Notes under the pieces: generated by a model
What the model was told of the DNA's origin: nothing
The model's database searches: none
The model's input: only the letters and a program-made list of their open reading frames with translations
Translations under genes and position numbers: made by a program
In this document: positions 46,317 to 56,115 of the stretch, in pieces
How positions within the stretch are numbered: position 1 is the first letter of the stretch
Layout: each line of letters starts with the position of its first letter
NCBI RefSeq assembly: GCF_026162365.1
Contig: NZ_JAOANW010000015.1
Span: 1 to 64,000 of the forward strand
Origin: Nitratireductor luteus
Lineage (GTDB): Bacteria; Pseudomonadota; Alphaproteobacteria; Rhizobiales; Rhizobiaceae
Direction: 5' to 3'
Length of the DNA: 64,000 nucleotides

Positions 46317-47438
46317 ATGACAATCATTACTCCGCAAATCCTAGAGGCCGTTTCGTCATATAACGAAGCTGAAGTTCGCTTTCATGTGATTGATCCTATG
46401 CTTCGCAAACTGGGTTACCCTGGCGGTGAAGATGTTTATCTCAAGCTGGAAGAGAAGCTCGAATACCCTTACTTTTTCACCGGACACAAGAACAAGAAAA
46501 AGGACCTGCCGTTAGGGTTTCCAGATTATCGGGCAGGCCTCAAAGGCCGGCGCGGTAGCTTTATCATAGAGGCGAAAGCTGCGACCGTGGGCCTTGCCGA
46601 GAAAGATGTCGAACAAGCGCATTCGTACGCAGCACACTCGCAGGTTGGGGCAAACTACTTCGTACTGAGTGACGGCGCACAAGTGGTGGTCTATGAGACG
46701 CTGGCAGGCGGGCGGGCAACGCCAATTGTCCTTCTCGAAATAGACGAACTGGATGCGAGGTTCCACGAACTAGAGAACGTGCTTTCGCCCGCCAACCTCG
46801 AAAGGATTTGCCGGGTGAATTACGACAAGGGCCTTAAACTTTGCGATGGGTTGGGGTCGTCCATCAAAATTCACTCCGGCGAGTACGACATGAAGGACTG
46901 GGCGTACCGGATTGTCATAGGCGGGCAAGATTGTACGGAGATACTGAAAAGATCAGTTCCTCAGTTTTCCGAATTGGACGGTCAGCTTGCCATGATGCAG
47001 CGGGACTTCGAACTCCGGGTTGGAGGAGGGGTGGTAGAACGTGAGCCCGATGGAAGGATCGTCGCGAACGTGAGTTTTGCGGGAGTGACTAAAAACAGCC
47101 TAGCAGCAATGAAGCTGCTCGGAATCGACCGGATGGCATTCGCCACAAACGCTCAGTTCATTTCGACCTCCCCCGATGATCCTACGGTTTTTGAGTCCAC
47201 CGCAGATTTCGCATTGGAGAAGGGCACGATGATGCCTCCGTTATTTGGAGATGCGGTTCCTATGGATATCGATGTCGACGGCGATATATTTGTCACCACA
47301 CGGATGCACAAAGAGGGCGATGTAATCCTCGGAGAATACTCTGCCGTTGCTGACTACCGGTTCGATGTGCCGATGGTCGGCAGGACGAATCTGGAACTAG
47401 ATTTGATCGGCACATTCGTGCTTCGGTTGATTACATAG
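46317..47438 (+). CDS. HsdR N-terminal-like nuclease, cargo gene
   Basis: A 373-residue protein. The first 140 residues resemble the N-terminal domain of type I restriction HsdR subunits: NEAEVRFHVIDPMLRKLGYP, then the PD-(D/E)XK core with Asp in GFPDYRAGLKG and GSFIIEAKAA, then EQAHSYAAHSQVGANYFVLSDG. No helicase follows. Instead there is a beta-rich domain of about 200 residues of unknown type. GC is lower than in the adjoining transfer genes, and it interrupts the usual copG-trbB junction, so it is recent cargo. A stand-alone defence nuclease is the best guess. Confidence 0.78.
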   Translation: MTIITPQILEAVSSYNEAEVRFHVIDPMLRKLGYPGGEDVYLKLEEKLEYPYFFTGHKNKKKDLPLGFPDYRAGLKGRRGSFIIEAKAATVGLAEKDVEQAHSYAAHSQVGANYFVLSDGAQVVVYETLAGGRATPIVLLEIDELDARFHELENVLSPANLERICRVNYDKGLKLCDGLGSSIKIHSGEYDMKDWAYRIVIGGQDCTEILKRSVPQFSELDGQLAMMQRDFELRVGGGVVEREPDGRIVANVSFAGVTKNSLAAMKLLGIDRMAFATNAQFISTSPDDPTVFESTADFALEKGTMMPPLFGDAVPMDIDVDGDIFVTTRMHKEGDVILGEYSAVADYRFDVPMVGRTNLELDLIGTFVLRLIT

Positions 47439-47826
47439 GAGTGTTCGAGTCGGTCTGCAATTTCCACGATCGGCATCCTGCTTCAGATTGCTTGAAACCG
47501 TATCCGGCTTCCACGTAGGTGTTGCCGCAACCGGGAGCAGAAACTGAGCACCTGCAGCGAATGACCGATAGGTCCACTTCTTGTCCGTTCAGACCGAGGG
47601 GCGTCAACGCGAACTATCCACCCTTTTGAGAAATTCGAATTCCGCCGTTTGGGTTTTTGGCCGCGGCGCATGGTGCGGCGTCGCCAGGACGTCCCGCCGG
47701 TTGCCGCCTTCTCTTCGCCATGGCCGCACGCGCTTAGTTACTTGTTGAATCAGCCCCAGATCCGGTTCTTTTAATCATCCCCGTCCGGGGATCGCCTGTC
47801 ACATCCCCGCAAGCAATCGGGACGAT
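47439..47826. other. right flank of the copG-trbB insert, no gene seen
   Basis: A 388-bp gap without a convincing reading frame on either strand. It must supply the promoter for trbB or allow read-through from traG-copG. Confidence 0.4.
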
Positions 47827-48813
47827 ATGGCAACCACTCACCAGCAATCGGAAGCGATCCGGCGCGGCGCGCGCATGCTGCGCACGGCGCTTGGAGCGTC
47901 GATTGCCCGGTTTCTGGAAGACCCGGCGGTGATCGAGGTGATGCTGAACCCGGATGGCCGCATCTGGGTGGATCGTCTGTCCGAAGGGCTGGCCGATACG
48001 GGGGAGATGCTGACCGCCGCAGATGGCGAACGCATCGTGCGACTGGTCGCCCATCATGTCGGCGCGGAGGTGCATTCGCGCAGCCCGCGCGTCTCGGCCG
48101 AACTTCCCGAAACAGGTGAGCGGTTCGAGGGCCTGTTGCCGCCCGTCGTCGCCGCGCCCGCATTCGCCATCCGCAAGCCGGCCGTCGCGGTGTTCACGCT
48201 CGACGACTATGTAGCCGCCGGCATCATGATTGCCGACCAGGCGGCAACGCTGCGCGCGGCCGTCCAATCCCGCGCGAACATCCTCGTCGCCGGTGGCACC
48301 TCGACGGGCAAGACCACGCTGACCAATGCGCTGCTCGCCGAGGTGGCCAAGACGGCGGATCGCATCGTCATCATCGAGGACACGCGCGAGCTGCAATGCG
48401 CCGCGCCCAACCTCGTCGCCATGCGCACCAAGGACGGTGTCGCTACGCTTTCCGAGCTCGTCCGCTCCTCGCTGCGCTTGCGCCCCGACCGCATCCCGAT
48501 CGGCGAGGTGCGCGGTTCGGAAGCGCTCGACCTCCTCAAAGCCTGGGGCACAGGCCATCCCGGCGGCATCGGTACCATTCACGCAGGAACCGGCATCGGC
48601 GCGCTGCGTCGTCTCGAACAGCTCATCCAGGAAGCCGTTGTCACCGTTCCGCGCGCCTTGATCGCCGAAACCATCAACCTCGTTGCCGTGCTGTCCGGCC
48701 GCGGTTCCACGCGCCGCCTGACCGAACTCGCTCGCGTCGACGGGCTCGGCCCGGACGGCGACTACCGCATCGCGCCAGCTACCAACAACAGCACCACAGG
48801 AGAAACTGTATGA
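47827..48813 (+). CDS. trbB: TrbB, VirB11-type secretion ATPase
   Basis: A 328-residue VirB11 family ATPase. Walker A is GGTSTGKT at 156-163, the Asp box is [11 protein letters not shown], and the Walker B/His box is [16 protein letters not shown]. It energises pilus assembly and substrate transfer at the inner face of the membrane. It is the first gene of the trb run and overlaps trbC by four bases. Confidence 0.96.
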   Translation: MATTHQQSEAIRRGARMLRTALGASIARFLEDPAVIEVMLNPDGRIWVDRLSEGLADTGEMLTAADGERIVRLVAHHVGAEVHSRSPRVSAELPETGERFEGLLPPVVAAPAFAIRKPAVAVFTLDDYVAAGIMIADQAATLRAAVQSRANILVAGGTSTGKTTLTNALLAEVAKTADRIVIIEDTRELQCAAPNLVAMRTKDGVATLSELVRSSLRLRPDRIPIGEVRGSEALDLLKAWGTGHPGGIGTIHAGTGIGALRRLEQLIQEAVVTVPRALIAETINLVAVLSGRGSTRRLTELARVDGLGPDGDYRIAPATNNSTTGETV

Positions 48814-49142
48814 TCCGCCGTGCCATGCGCATCCGTCGCCACATCGCGACCGTTGCCGCCGTTACCTATGTCAACCTGCTGCTCGTCCCGGCTGCCCACG
48901 CCTCGGGCTCGTCCATGCCGTGGGAAGCGCCGCTTCAGAGCATCCTTGAATCCATCGAGGGGCCGGTGGCCAAGATCATCGCCGTGATCATCATCATCGT
49001 TACCGGCCTGACGCTGGCCTTCGGCGACACCGGTGGCGGCTTCCGCCGGTTGATCCAGATTGTCTTCGGCATTTCCATCGCCTTCGCGGCCAGTTCCTTC
49101 TTCCTGTCGTTCTTCTCCTTCGGCGGCGGGGCGCTGGTCTGA
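48810..49142 (+). CDS. trbC: TrbC, conjugative pilin precursor
   Basis: A 110-residue prepilin. It has a basic N terminus, a signal peptide ending near AAHASGS, and two membrane helices (about residues 55-75 and 85-105). TraF at 38567 is the expected processing enzyme. It begins with ATGA on trbB and shares one base with the trbD start. Confidence 0.92.
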   Translation: MIRRAMRIRRHIATVAAVTYVNLLLVPAAHASGSSMPWEAPLQSILESIEGPVAKIIAVIIIIVTGLTLAFGDTGGGFRRLIQIVFGISIAFAASSFFLSFFSFGGGALV

Positions 49143-49423
49143 TGGCGACCGTCCTTGAACAGCTTGCCGAGGTGCCGGGCTTCTCCGTCCCTGTCCATCG
49201 CGCGCTGACCGAGCCGATCCTGCTCGGCGGCGCACCGCGCTCCATTGCGATTCTCAATGGCACATTGGCTGGAGCCGTCGGCCTGGGCCTCCAGCTCTGG
49301 CTGGCCGGGATCGCGATCTGGGCTATCGGCCATGTCGCGGCGGTCTGGGCCGCCAGGCGCGATCCGCTTTTCGTCGAGGTCGGCCGCCAGCATCTGCGCC
49401 TGCCCGGCCATCTGAACGTATGA
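49142..49423 (+). CDS. trbD: TrbD, VirB3-like inner-membrane protein
   Basis: A 93-residue VirB3-type protein starting VLEQLAEVPGFSVPVHRALT after the initial residues, with two close membrane segments between about residues 38 and 70. It works with TrbE in the inner-membrane complex. Its start overlaps the trbC stop. Confidence 0.92.
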   Translation: MATVLEQLAEVPGFSVPVHRALTEPILLGGAPRSIAILNGTLAGAVGLGLQLWLAGIAIWAIGHVAAVWAARRDPLFVEVGRQHLRLPGHLNV

Positions 49424-49433
49424 GGGGCCGGAC

Positions 49434-51968
49434 ATGATGAATCTCACCGAATACCGCCGCACCGCCGCCCGTCTTGCCGACTATCTGCCCTGGGTCGCGC
49501 TCGTCGATCAGAGCGTGGTCCTCAACAAGGATGGTTCGTTCCAGCGCACGGCGCGGTTTCGGGGTCCCGATCTGGATTCCGCCGTCGCGGCCGAACTGGT
49601 CGCGGTGGCAGGTCGCATCAACAACGCCTTCCGCCGTCTCGGTTCCGGCTGGAGTATCTTCGTCGAGGCCCAGCGATATCCATCCTCCGCATATCCCGAC
49701 AGCAGGTTTCCCGATCCGGCCTCCGCGCTGGTCGATGCGGAACGCAGGGCGGATTTCGAGGGGGAGGTCGATGAGCAATCGTCCCCGCGGAACGATCGCC
49801 GACCGAACGGCACGTATTTCGTGTCCAGCTACTTCCTGACATTCCTCTACCTGCCGCCGGCCGAGGACGCCGCCCGCACCGAGGCCTGGCTTTACGAAGG
49901 CCGTGAGCAATCCGGTGTGAACCCATGGGAGATCCTGCGCGGCTTTGCAGACCGTACCGACCGCGTGCTGGCGCTGCTCGACGGCTTCATGCCTGAATGC
50001 CGCTGGCTCGATGATTCCGAGACGCTGACCTATCTGCATTCGACCGTCTCGACCAACCGGCATCGCCTCCGCGTGCCCGAGACACCGATCTATCTCGATG
50101 CGCTGCTAGCCGATCAGCCGCTGGCTGGCGGGCTGGAACCACGCCTTGGCGATCAACACCTCCGTGTGCTGACCATCGTTGGCTTCCCGACCACGACCAC
50201 GCCCGGCCTGCTCGACGAGATGAACCGGCTCGCTTTCCCGTATCGGTGGAGCACACGGGCGATCCTGCTCGACAAGACCGACGCCACGCGGCTGCTGACC
50301 AGAATCAGGCGGCAATGGTTCGCCAAGCGCAAGTCCATCGCGGCGATCCTGAAAGAGGTCATGACCAACGAGCAATCCGCGCTCGTGGACACCGACGCCG
50401 CGAACAAGGCCGCCGACGCCGATATGGCCCTGCAGGAGCTTGGGGCCGATGTCGCCGGCATGGCCTACGTCACCGCGACGGTCACGGTCTGGGACGCCGA
50501 TCCCCGCATTGCCGACGAGAAGTTACGGCTCGTCGAGAAGATCGTCCAGGGCCGCGATTTCACCGCCATGGCCGAGACCGTCAATGCCGTCGATGCCTGG
50601 CTGGGCAGCTTGCCGGGACATGTCTATGCCAATGTCCGCCAACCGCCTATTTCGACGCTCAATCTCGCCCACATGATCCCCCTGAGTGCCGTGTGGGCGG
50701 GGCCGGAACGGGACGAGCATTTCGGTGCGCCCCCCTTGCTCTACGGCAAGACCGAAGGCTCGACCCCGTTCCGGTTTTCCCTTCATGTCGGCGATGTGGG
50801 GCACACACTTGTCGTCGGCCCGACCGGCGCCGGCAAGTCCGTGCTGCTCGCGCTGATGGCCTTGCAGTTTCGCCGCTACGAGGGTTCGCAGGTTTTCGCC
50901 TTCGACTTCGGCGGCTCGATCCGCGCCGCCGCGCTCGCCATGGACGGAGACTGGCACGATCTGGGTGGCGGACTGACCGAGGGGGCGGACACCTCCGTTT
51001 CGCTTCAGCCGCTCGCCCGCATCCACGATACCTATGAACGCGCATGGGCGGCAGACTGGATCGTCGCAATTTTGATACGCGAGGGCATCCAGATCACGCC
51101 GGAGGTGAAGGAACATCTCTGGACGGCGCTGACCTCGCTCGCCTCCGCGCCGGCCGAGGAACGCACCATCACCGGTCTCGCGGTCCTGCTGCAAAGCAAC
51201 GACCTGAAACAGGCGCTCCGGCCCTACTGCGTCGGCGGTGCCTTTGGCCGGCTGCTCGATGCCGAGACCGAACATCTCGGCTCGGCACGTTGCCAGGCGT
51301 TCGAGATCGAGGGCCTTGTCGGCACCGGCGCGGGTCCGGCCGTGCTCGCCTATCTCTTCCATCGTATCGGCGACCGGCTCGACGGCCGCCCGACGCTGCT
51401 CATCATTGACGAGGGCTGGCTTGCGCTGGATGACGAGGGCTTCGCCAGCCAGCTCCGCGAATGGCTGAAGACGCTCAGGAAGAAGAACGCCAGCGTCATC
51501 TTCGCCACGCAATCGCTCTCCGACATCGACAATTCCGCCATCGCGCCGGCGATCATCGAGAGCTGCCCGACCCGGCTGCTCCTGCCAAACGAGCGTGCGA
51601 TCGAGCCGCAGATCACGGCAATCTATCGCCGTTTTGGCCTCAATGACCGGCAAATCGAAATCCTCGCGCGGGCGACGTCCAAGCGGGATTACTACTGCCA
51701 GTCGCGGCGCGGAAACCGCCTGTTCGAACTGGGCCTGTCCGAAGTCGGGCTCGCGCTCTGCGCCGCGTCCGCCAAGTCCGATCAGGCCGCCATCGAGCGC
51801 ATTGTCGCCGAACACGGCCGGGACGGCTTCCTCGACGCCTGGCTGCGCCATCGCGGCGTCGATTGGGCCACCGACCTCGTTCCCAGCCTCACCAATCTCG
51901 CCGACCGGCCGGAACCACCCGCGCCGGTCGCGCCGGATCGTTTCCCAACAGAGGAGATTACCCCATGA
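49434..51968 (+). CDS. trbE: TrbE, VirB4-type secretion ATPase
   Basis: An 844-residue VirB4 ATPase starting MMNLTEYRRTAARLADYLPW. Walker A is GPTGAGKSVLLALMAL near residue 462 and Walker B TLLIIDEGWLALDD near 655, followed by TQSLSDIDNSAIAPAI. It is the main energising component of the channel. It is coupled to trbJ by ATGA. Confidence 0.96.
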   Translation: MMNLTEYRRTAARLADYLPWVALVDQSVVLNKDGSFQRTARFRGPDLDSAVAAELVAVAGRINNAFRRLGSGWSIFVEAQRYPSSAYPDSRFPDPASALVDAERRADFEGEVDEQSSPRNDRRPNGTYFVSSYFLTFLYLPPAEDAARTEAWLYEGREQSGVNPWEILRGFADRTDRVLALLDGFMPECRWLDDSETLTYLHSTVSTNRHRLRVPETPIYLDALLADQPLAGGLEPRLGDQHLRVLTIVGFPTTTTPGLLDEMNRLAFPYRWSTRAILLDKTDATRLLTRIRRQWFAKRKSIAAILKEVMTNEQSALVDTDAANKAADADMALQELGADVAGMAYVTATVTVWDADPRIADEKLRLVEKIVQGRDFTAMAETVNAVDAWLGSLPGHVYANVRQPPISTLNLAHMIPLSAVWAGPERDEHFGAPPLLYGKTEGSTPFRFSLHVGDVGHTLVVGPTGAGKSVLLALMALQFRRYEGSQVFAFDFGGSIRAAALAMDGDWHDLGGGLTEGADTSVSLQPLARIHDTYERAWAADWIVAILIREGIQITPEVKEHLWTALTSLASAPAEERTITGLAVLLQSNDLKQALRPYCVGGAFGRLLDAETEHLGSARCQAFEIEGLVGTGAGPAVLAYLFHRIGDRLDGRPTLLIIDEGWLALDDEGFASQLREWLKTLRKKNASVIFATQSLSDIDNSAIAPAIIESCPTRLLLPNERAIEPQITAIYRRFGLNDRQIEILARATSKRDYYCQSRRGNRLFELGLSEVGLALCAASAKSDQAAIERIVAEHGRDGFLDAWLRHRGVDWATDLVPSLTNLADRPEPPAPVAPDRFPTEEITP

Positions 51969-52744
51969 CCAAATACCGTTTCAGATTCGCCGGCGCCACG
52001 GCCCTCGCACTGGCCCTTGCCGCTCCGGTCACACTGTCGCCGATGCTCGCCAGCCCGGCTCACGCACTCTTCGGCTTCGGCGACATCGTCTATGACCCGA
52101 CAAACCACGCCGAGAACCTTTTGACTGCCGCCCGCACGCTCGAGCAGATCAACAACCAGATCCAGAGCCTCCAGAACGAGGCGCAGATGCTCATCAACCA
52201 GGCCCGCAACCTCGCGAGCCTGCCGCATTCCTCGCTCCAGCAGCTTCAGCGGAACGTGCAGCAGACCCAGCAGCTCCTCGCCCAGGCGCAGAACATCGCC
52301 TTCGACGTCCAGCAGGTCGACCGGATGTTCCAGCAGGACTACGCCAATCTCGATCTTTCGGCGACCGATTCCCAACTCGTCGCCGATGCGCGGTCGCGCT
52401 GGGAGAACACGGTTGGCGGATTGCAGGATGCGATGCGCGTCCAGGCCGGAGTTGTCGGCAATATCGACACGAACCGTGCCGAAATGTCGGAGCTTGTCGG
52501 TCAGAGCCAGGGAGCCACCGGGGCTTTGCAGGCCACCCAGGCCGGCAATCAGCTTCTCGCCCTCCAGTCGCAACAGCTTTCCGACCTCGTCGCGGTGATG
52601 TCCGCCAATGGCCGCTCCGAAGCGCTGATCGAGGCCGAACGCGCGGCGGCGGCCGAACAGGGCCGCATCCAGCGCGAGCGCTTCCTGACGCCGGGAGCCG
52701 GCTACCAGCCCGGCAACGCCCGGATGTTCACCGGCGGCAATTGA
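51965..52744 (+). CDS. trbJ: TrbJ, VirB5-like pilus-associated protein
   Basis: A 259-residue exported protein with a signal peptide cleaved near ASPAHALFG (about residue 35) and a long coiled-coil middle (TLEQINNQIQSLQNEAQMLI, QLQRNVQQTQQLLAQAQ). It corresponds to VirB5/TrbJ, the minor pilus component at the tip. It starts with ATGA on trbE. Confidence 0.93.
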   Translation: MTKYRFRFAGATALALALAAPVTLSPMLASPAHALFGFGDIVYDPTNHAENLLTAARTLEQINNQIQSLQNEAQMLINQARNLASLPHSSLQQLQRNVQQTQQLLAQAQNIAFDVQQVDRMFQQDYANLDLSATDSQLVADARSRWENTVGGLQDAMRVQAGVVGNIDTNRAEMSELVGQSQGATGALQATQAGNQLLALQSQQLSDLVAVMSANGRSEALIEAERAAAAEQGRIQRERFLTPGAGYQPGNARMFTGGN

Positions 52745-52762
52745 CGCGCAGGAGGGGCAGCC

Positions 52763-53050
52763 ATGAACGGCAAGATGCTGGCCCGGCTCGGGGCGATCGT
52801 CTTCATCGCTATCGCGATTACCGCCACGGTGATCGAGATGACCCGGAAGGAGGAACCGGCGCGCGTCGGGACCGTGCCGGCGCTTCAGCCTTCGGCCGAT
52901 CCGCTGCGACCGAGCCTGCGCCGGTGTCAGCAGCTCGGCGAGGCGGCGGTCAGCGATCCCGGCTGCCTTGCGACCTGGGCCGAGTCCCGTGACCGTTTCC
53001 TCGGTCGCACACCCGCGCCCGTAGTCCCTCACGACAACGCAGGGCAATGA
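52763..53050 (+). CDS. trbK: TrbK-alt, putative entry exclusion protein
   Basis: A 95-residue protein with one N-terminal membrane segment (RLGAIVFIAIAITATVIEM) and a periplasmic tail with two cysteines (RRCQQLG, DPGCLATW) typical of TrbK-alt. It is expected to block entry of a second copy of the same element. Lies between trbJ and trbL as usual. Confidence 0.88.
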   Translation: MNGKMLARLGAIVFIAIAITATVIEMTRKEEPARVGTVPALQPSADPLRPSLRRCQQLGEAAVSDPGCLATWAESRDRFLGRTPAPVVPHDNAGQ

Positions 53051-53054
53051 TCCG

Positions 53055-54407
53055 ATGGGCGGCACCGGCGTCATCGATTCGTTTCTAGGGGTCTTCACCA
53101 GCTATATCGACAGCGGGTTCGGCCTGCTCGGCGGCGAGGTGGCGTTCATCGCCACCACCCTGATCGTTATCGACGTGACGCTCGCCGCGCTCTTCTGGGC
53201 CTGGGGCGCCGATGACGACATCATCGCGCGTCTCGTCAAGAAGACGCTGTTCGTCGGCGTCTTCGCCTATATCATCGGCAACTGGAACAATCTGGCGAAG
53301 ATCGTCTTCGACAGTTTTGCCGGGCTCGGCCTGATGGCGTCCGGCACGGGCTTTTCCGCCGCCGATCTGATGCGCCCCGGCCGCGTCGCACAGACCGGCA
53401 TGGACGCCGGCCGGCCGCTGCTCGAATCCATCTCCGACCTGATGGGCTACTGGTCCTTCTTCGAGAACTTCATCCAGATCGCCTGCCTGCTCTTCGCCTG
53501 GGCACTGGTATTGCTCGCCTTCTTCATCCTGGCGGTACAGCTCTTCGTCACGCTGATCGAATTCAAGCTGACCACGCTCGCCGGCTTCGTGCTGATCCCC
53601 TTCGGCCTCTTCGGCAAGACCGCCTTCATGGCCGAGCGCGTCCTTGGCAATGTCGTTTCGTCTGGCATCAAGGTGCTGGTGCTCGCCGTCATCATCGGCA
53701 TCGGCAGCACCTTGTTCTCGCAGTTCACCGCCGGCTTCGGCGGCGCAACTCCGACCATCGACGACGCCATGGCGATCGTTCTGGCTGCCCTGTCGCTCCT
53801 CGGTCTCGGCATCTTCGGTCCCGGCATCGCCTCCGGTCTCGTCAGCGGCGGACCCCAACTCGGCGCAGGCTCGGCCGTAGGCACGGGTGTCGCCGCCGGC
53901 GGAATGGTGCTTGCCGGTGGTGCAGCGGCAGCCGGCGCGGCCATGCTCGGCGCGAGAGGTGGCGCTGCCGCACTGTCGGGTGGGGCGGCGGCCGTGGGAG
54001 CCACCTCGACGGCCTACAGCACCGGCTCGTTCGGTCAGACCGGCGCGACCGGTGTCGCCTCCGGCGTTGGCGGCGTCGCGCGGGCGGCGGGTTCCGCTGC
54101 CGTCTCGCCCCTCAAGCGGGCCGCCACGCGCACATCCCAATCCGTCAAGTCCAGCTTCTCCGAGGGCGCGAAGGCCGGATTCGGCGCGACCGGTGGCACC
54201 TCCACGATGGGCACGGTCGGCGGTGCGGATGCAGCGCCCACTGCAGCGCCCGCCGTACCGGCTGGCGGCCCGCCCGCATGGGCGCAGCGCATGCAGCGCC
54301 GGCAGGCGCTCAACCACGGCACGACCATGGCCGCCCATGCAGTCCGTTCCGGCGACGGCCACGGCTCCAGTTCTTCCGTCAATCTCTCCGAAGGCGACCG
54401 CTCATGA
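53055..54407 (+). CDS. trbL: TrbL, VirB6-like polytopic membrane protein
   Basis: A 450-residue protein with about five or six membrane helices in the first 260 residues and a long Ala/Gly-rich low-complexity tail, as in TrbL proteins. It forms part of the inner-membrane channel. It begins four bases after trbK and overlaps trbF by four bases. Confidence 0.94.
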   Translation: MGGTGVIDSFLGVFTSYIDSGFGLLGGEVAFIATTLIVIDVTLAALFWAWGADDDIIARLVKKTLFVGVFAYIIGNWNNLAKIVFDSFAGLGLMASGTGFSAADLMRPGRVAQTGMDAGRPLLESISDLMGYWSFFENFIQIACLLFAWALVLLAFFILAVQLFVTLIEFKLTTLAGFVLIPFGLFGKTAFMAERVLGNVVSSGIKVLVLAVIIGIGSTLFSQFTAGFGGATPTIDDAMAIVLAALSLLGLGIFGPGIASGLVSGGPQLGAGSAVGTGVAAGGMVLAGGAAAAGAAMLGARGGAAALSGGAAAVGATSTAYSTGSFGQTGATGVASGVGGVARAAGSAAVSPLKRAATRTSQSVKSSFSEGAKAGFGATGGTSTMGTVGGADAAPTAAPAVPAGGPPAWAQRMQRRQALNHGTTMAAHAVRSGDGHGSSSSVNLSEGDRS

Positions 54408-55093
54408 ACCTCTTCAAACGACCATCGACCCATTACGGCAAGTCGCCGGAACCCGTCACACCCTATCAAAAGGCCGCTCAAGCCTGGGACGAGCGCATCG
54501 GCTCGGCCCGTGTGCAGGCGAAGAACTGGCGCTATATGGCCTTCGGCTGCCTGATTCTGTCGGCGGGCTTCGCTTCGGCGCTGGTCTGGCAATCGGCGCG
54601 CGGAACCGTCGTGCCCTGGGTGGTGCAGGTCGATGCGCTCGGCGAGGCCCAGACGGTTGCCCCCGCGACGGCCGATTACCGGCCGACCGATCCGCAGATC
54701 GCCTTCCATCTCGGCCGCTTCATCGAGCAGGTCCGCGCGATCCCGGCCGATCCGATCATCGTGCGCCAGAACTGGCTCAGGGCCTACGAGTTCACCACGG
54801 ATCGCGGTGCGGCAGCACTCAACGACTATGCCCGTGCCCACGACCCGTTCACGAGGGTCGGCCGCCAGCAGATCGCCGTCGAGGTATCGAGCGTCATCCG
54901 AGCCTCGCCAGGCTCGTTCCGGGTTGCCTGGACCGAGCGCCATTACGAGAACGGCCAGCTTTCCGCCACCGAGCGATGGACCGCCATCCTGACCATCGTG
55001 ATCCAGATCCCACGTAGCGCGGAGCGTCTACGCGCCAACCCGCTCGGCATCTATGTCAATGCGATCTCCTGGTCGCGGGAGATGAGCCAATGA
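54404..55093 (+). CDS. trbF: TrbF, VirB8-like assembly factor
   Basis: A 229-residue VirB8-type protein: a short cytoplasmic start, one membrane segment (about residues 45-65) and a periplasmic NTF2-like domain (VPWVVQVDALGEAQ, WLRAYEFTTDRG, VAWTERHYENGQL). ATGA overlaps on both sides. Confidence 0.94.
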   Translation: MNLFKRPSTHYGKSPEPVTPYQKAAQAWDERIGSARVQAKNWRYMAFGCLILSAGFASALVWQSARGTVVPWVVQVDALGEAQTVAPATADYRPTDPQIAFHLGRFIEQVRAIPADPIIVRQNWLRAYEFTTDRGAAALNDYARAHDPFTRVGRQQIAVEVSSVIRASPGSFRVAWTERHYENGQLSATERWTAILTIVIQIPRSAERLRANPLGIYVNAISWSREMSQ

Positions 55094-56115
55094 CCCGCAC
55101 GACTTACCGTAAGGCCGGGTTTACGGTTTGTCGCAAACCCGCCTTCGCGGCTCTGCTGCTCTCCGCAACCATGCTGGCGGGCTGCGCCACCAACCGGACG
55201 CCGCAATTCTCCTATGACGAGACCGTGCCGCCGCTGCCCGCTGTGCAAGCATCCGCTGGAGATGACCACCCGCGGCCGTTGCACACGCCGCCGGCCTGGA
55301 CAGTGGCACGCGGCGGCGAGGCCTCCGGCACACCGACCGGCCGCGTGCAAAACGCCAATGCCGCCGCCCGTGTCGAGCCTCGGCGTGAGGGCTACTACAA
55401 TTCGATCCAGATCTATCCATGGTCGGAAGGCGCACTCTTCCAGGTCTATGCCGCGCCAGGTCAGATCACCAATATCGCGCTGGAGCCCGGCGAGAGCCTG
55501 ACCGGGACGGGGCCGATCGCGGCAGGTGACACCACCCGCTGGATCATCGGCGATACGACAAGCGGTTCGGGCACGAACCGCCGCGTGCATGTGCTGGTGA
55601 AGCCGACGCGGCCGGACATCTCGACCAATCTCGTCATCACCACCGACCGACGCATCTACATGATCGAGCTGCGTGCCCGCGAGGAACCCTACATGCCGGC
55701 CGTGGCCTGGGCCTATCCGCAGCCGCCCGCAGCGCAGCAGTCCACACCGGCGCGGCCCACCATTCCGGCTCCTTCCGCCCGCAATCACCGTTATGGGTTG
55801 CAAGTGCACGGTGACAGCCCGCCCTGGCGGCCGGTCTCGGTCTTCGACGACGGCCGCCGTGTCTATGTCGTCTTCCCAGCCGGCATCGTGCAGGGCGAGA
55901 TGCCGCCGCTCTTCGTGCTGGGCTCCGACGGTGAACCGCAAATCGTCAACAGTCGCATCTGGCGCAACATCCTGATCGTGGACCGTCTGTTCGGTGCCGC
56001 CGAGTTGCGCCTTGGCAGCGGCAACCGACAGCAGGTGGTCAGGATCGTGCGGGTCGAGGAACGGCAGGCCGAAACCTCCGCTAAGAGCGGCGCGAACGAT
56101 GGAGAAGCGTCATGA
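55090..56115 (+). CDS. trbG: TrbG, VirB9-like outer-membrane complex protein
   Basis: A 341-residue VirB9/TrbG protein. The N terminus has a lipoprotein-like signal (LLLSATMLAGCAT, with the lipobox Cys near residue 33). The body has the family motifs YYNSIQIYPWSEGALFQVY, HVLVKPTRPDISTNLVITTD and VFDDGRRVYVVFP. Part of the outer-membrane core with TrbI. Confidence 0.94.
   Translation: MTRTTYRKAGFTVCRKPAFAALLLSATMLAGCATNRTPQFSYDETVPPLPAVQASAGDDHPRPLHTPPAWTVARGGEASGTPTGRVQNANAAARVEPRREGYYNSIQIYPWSEGALFQVYAAPGQITNIALEPGESLTGTGPIAAGDTTRWIIGDTTSGSGTNRRVHVLVKPTRPDISTNLVITTDRRIYMIELRAREEPYMPAVAWAYPQPPAAQQSTPARPTIPAPSARNHRYGLQVHGDSPPWRPVSVFDDGRRVYVVFPAGIVQGEMPPLFVLGSDGEPQIVNSRIWRNILIVDRLFGAAELRLGSGNRQQVVRIVRVEERQAETSAKSGANDGEAS

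Noticed and set aside
47483-47671. 62-codon minus frame between the nuclease-like gene and trbB
   Set aside because: No ribosome-binding site or recognisable sequence. Not called as a gene.
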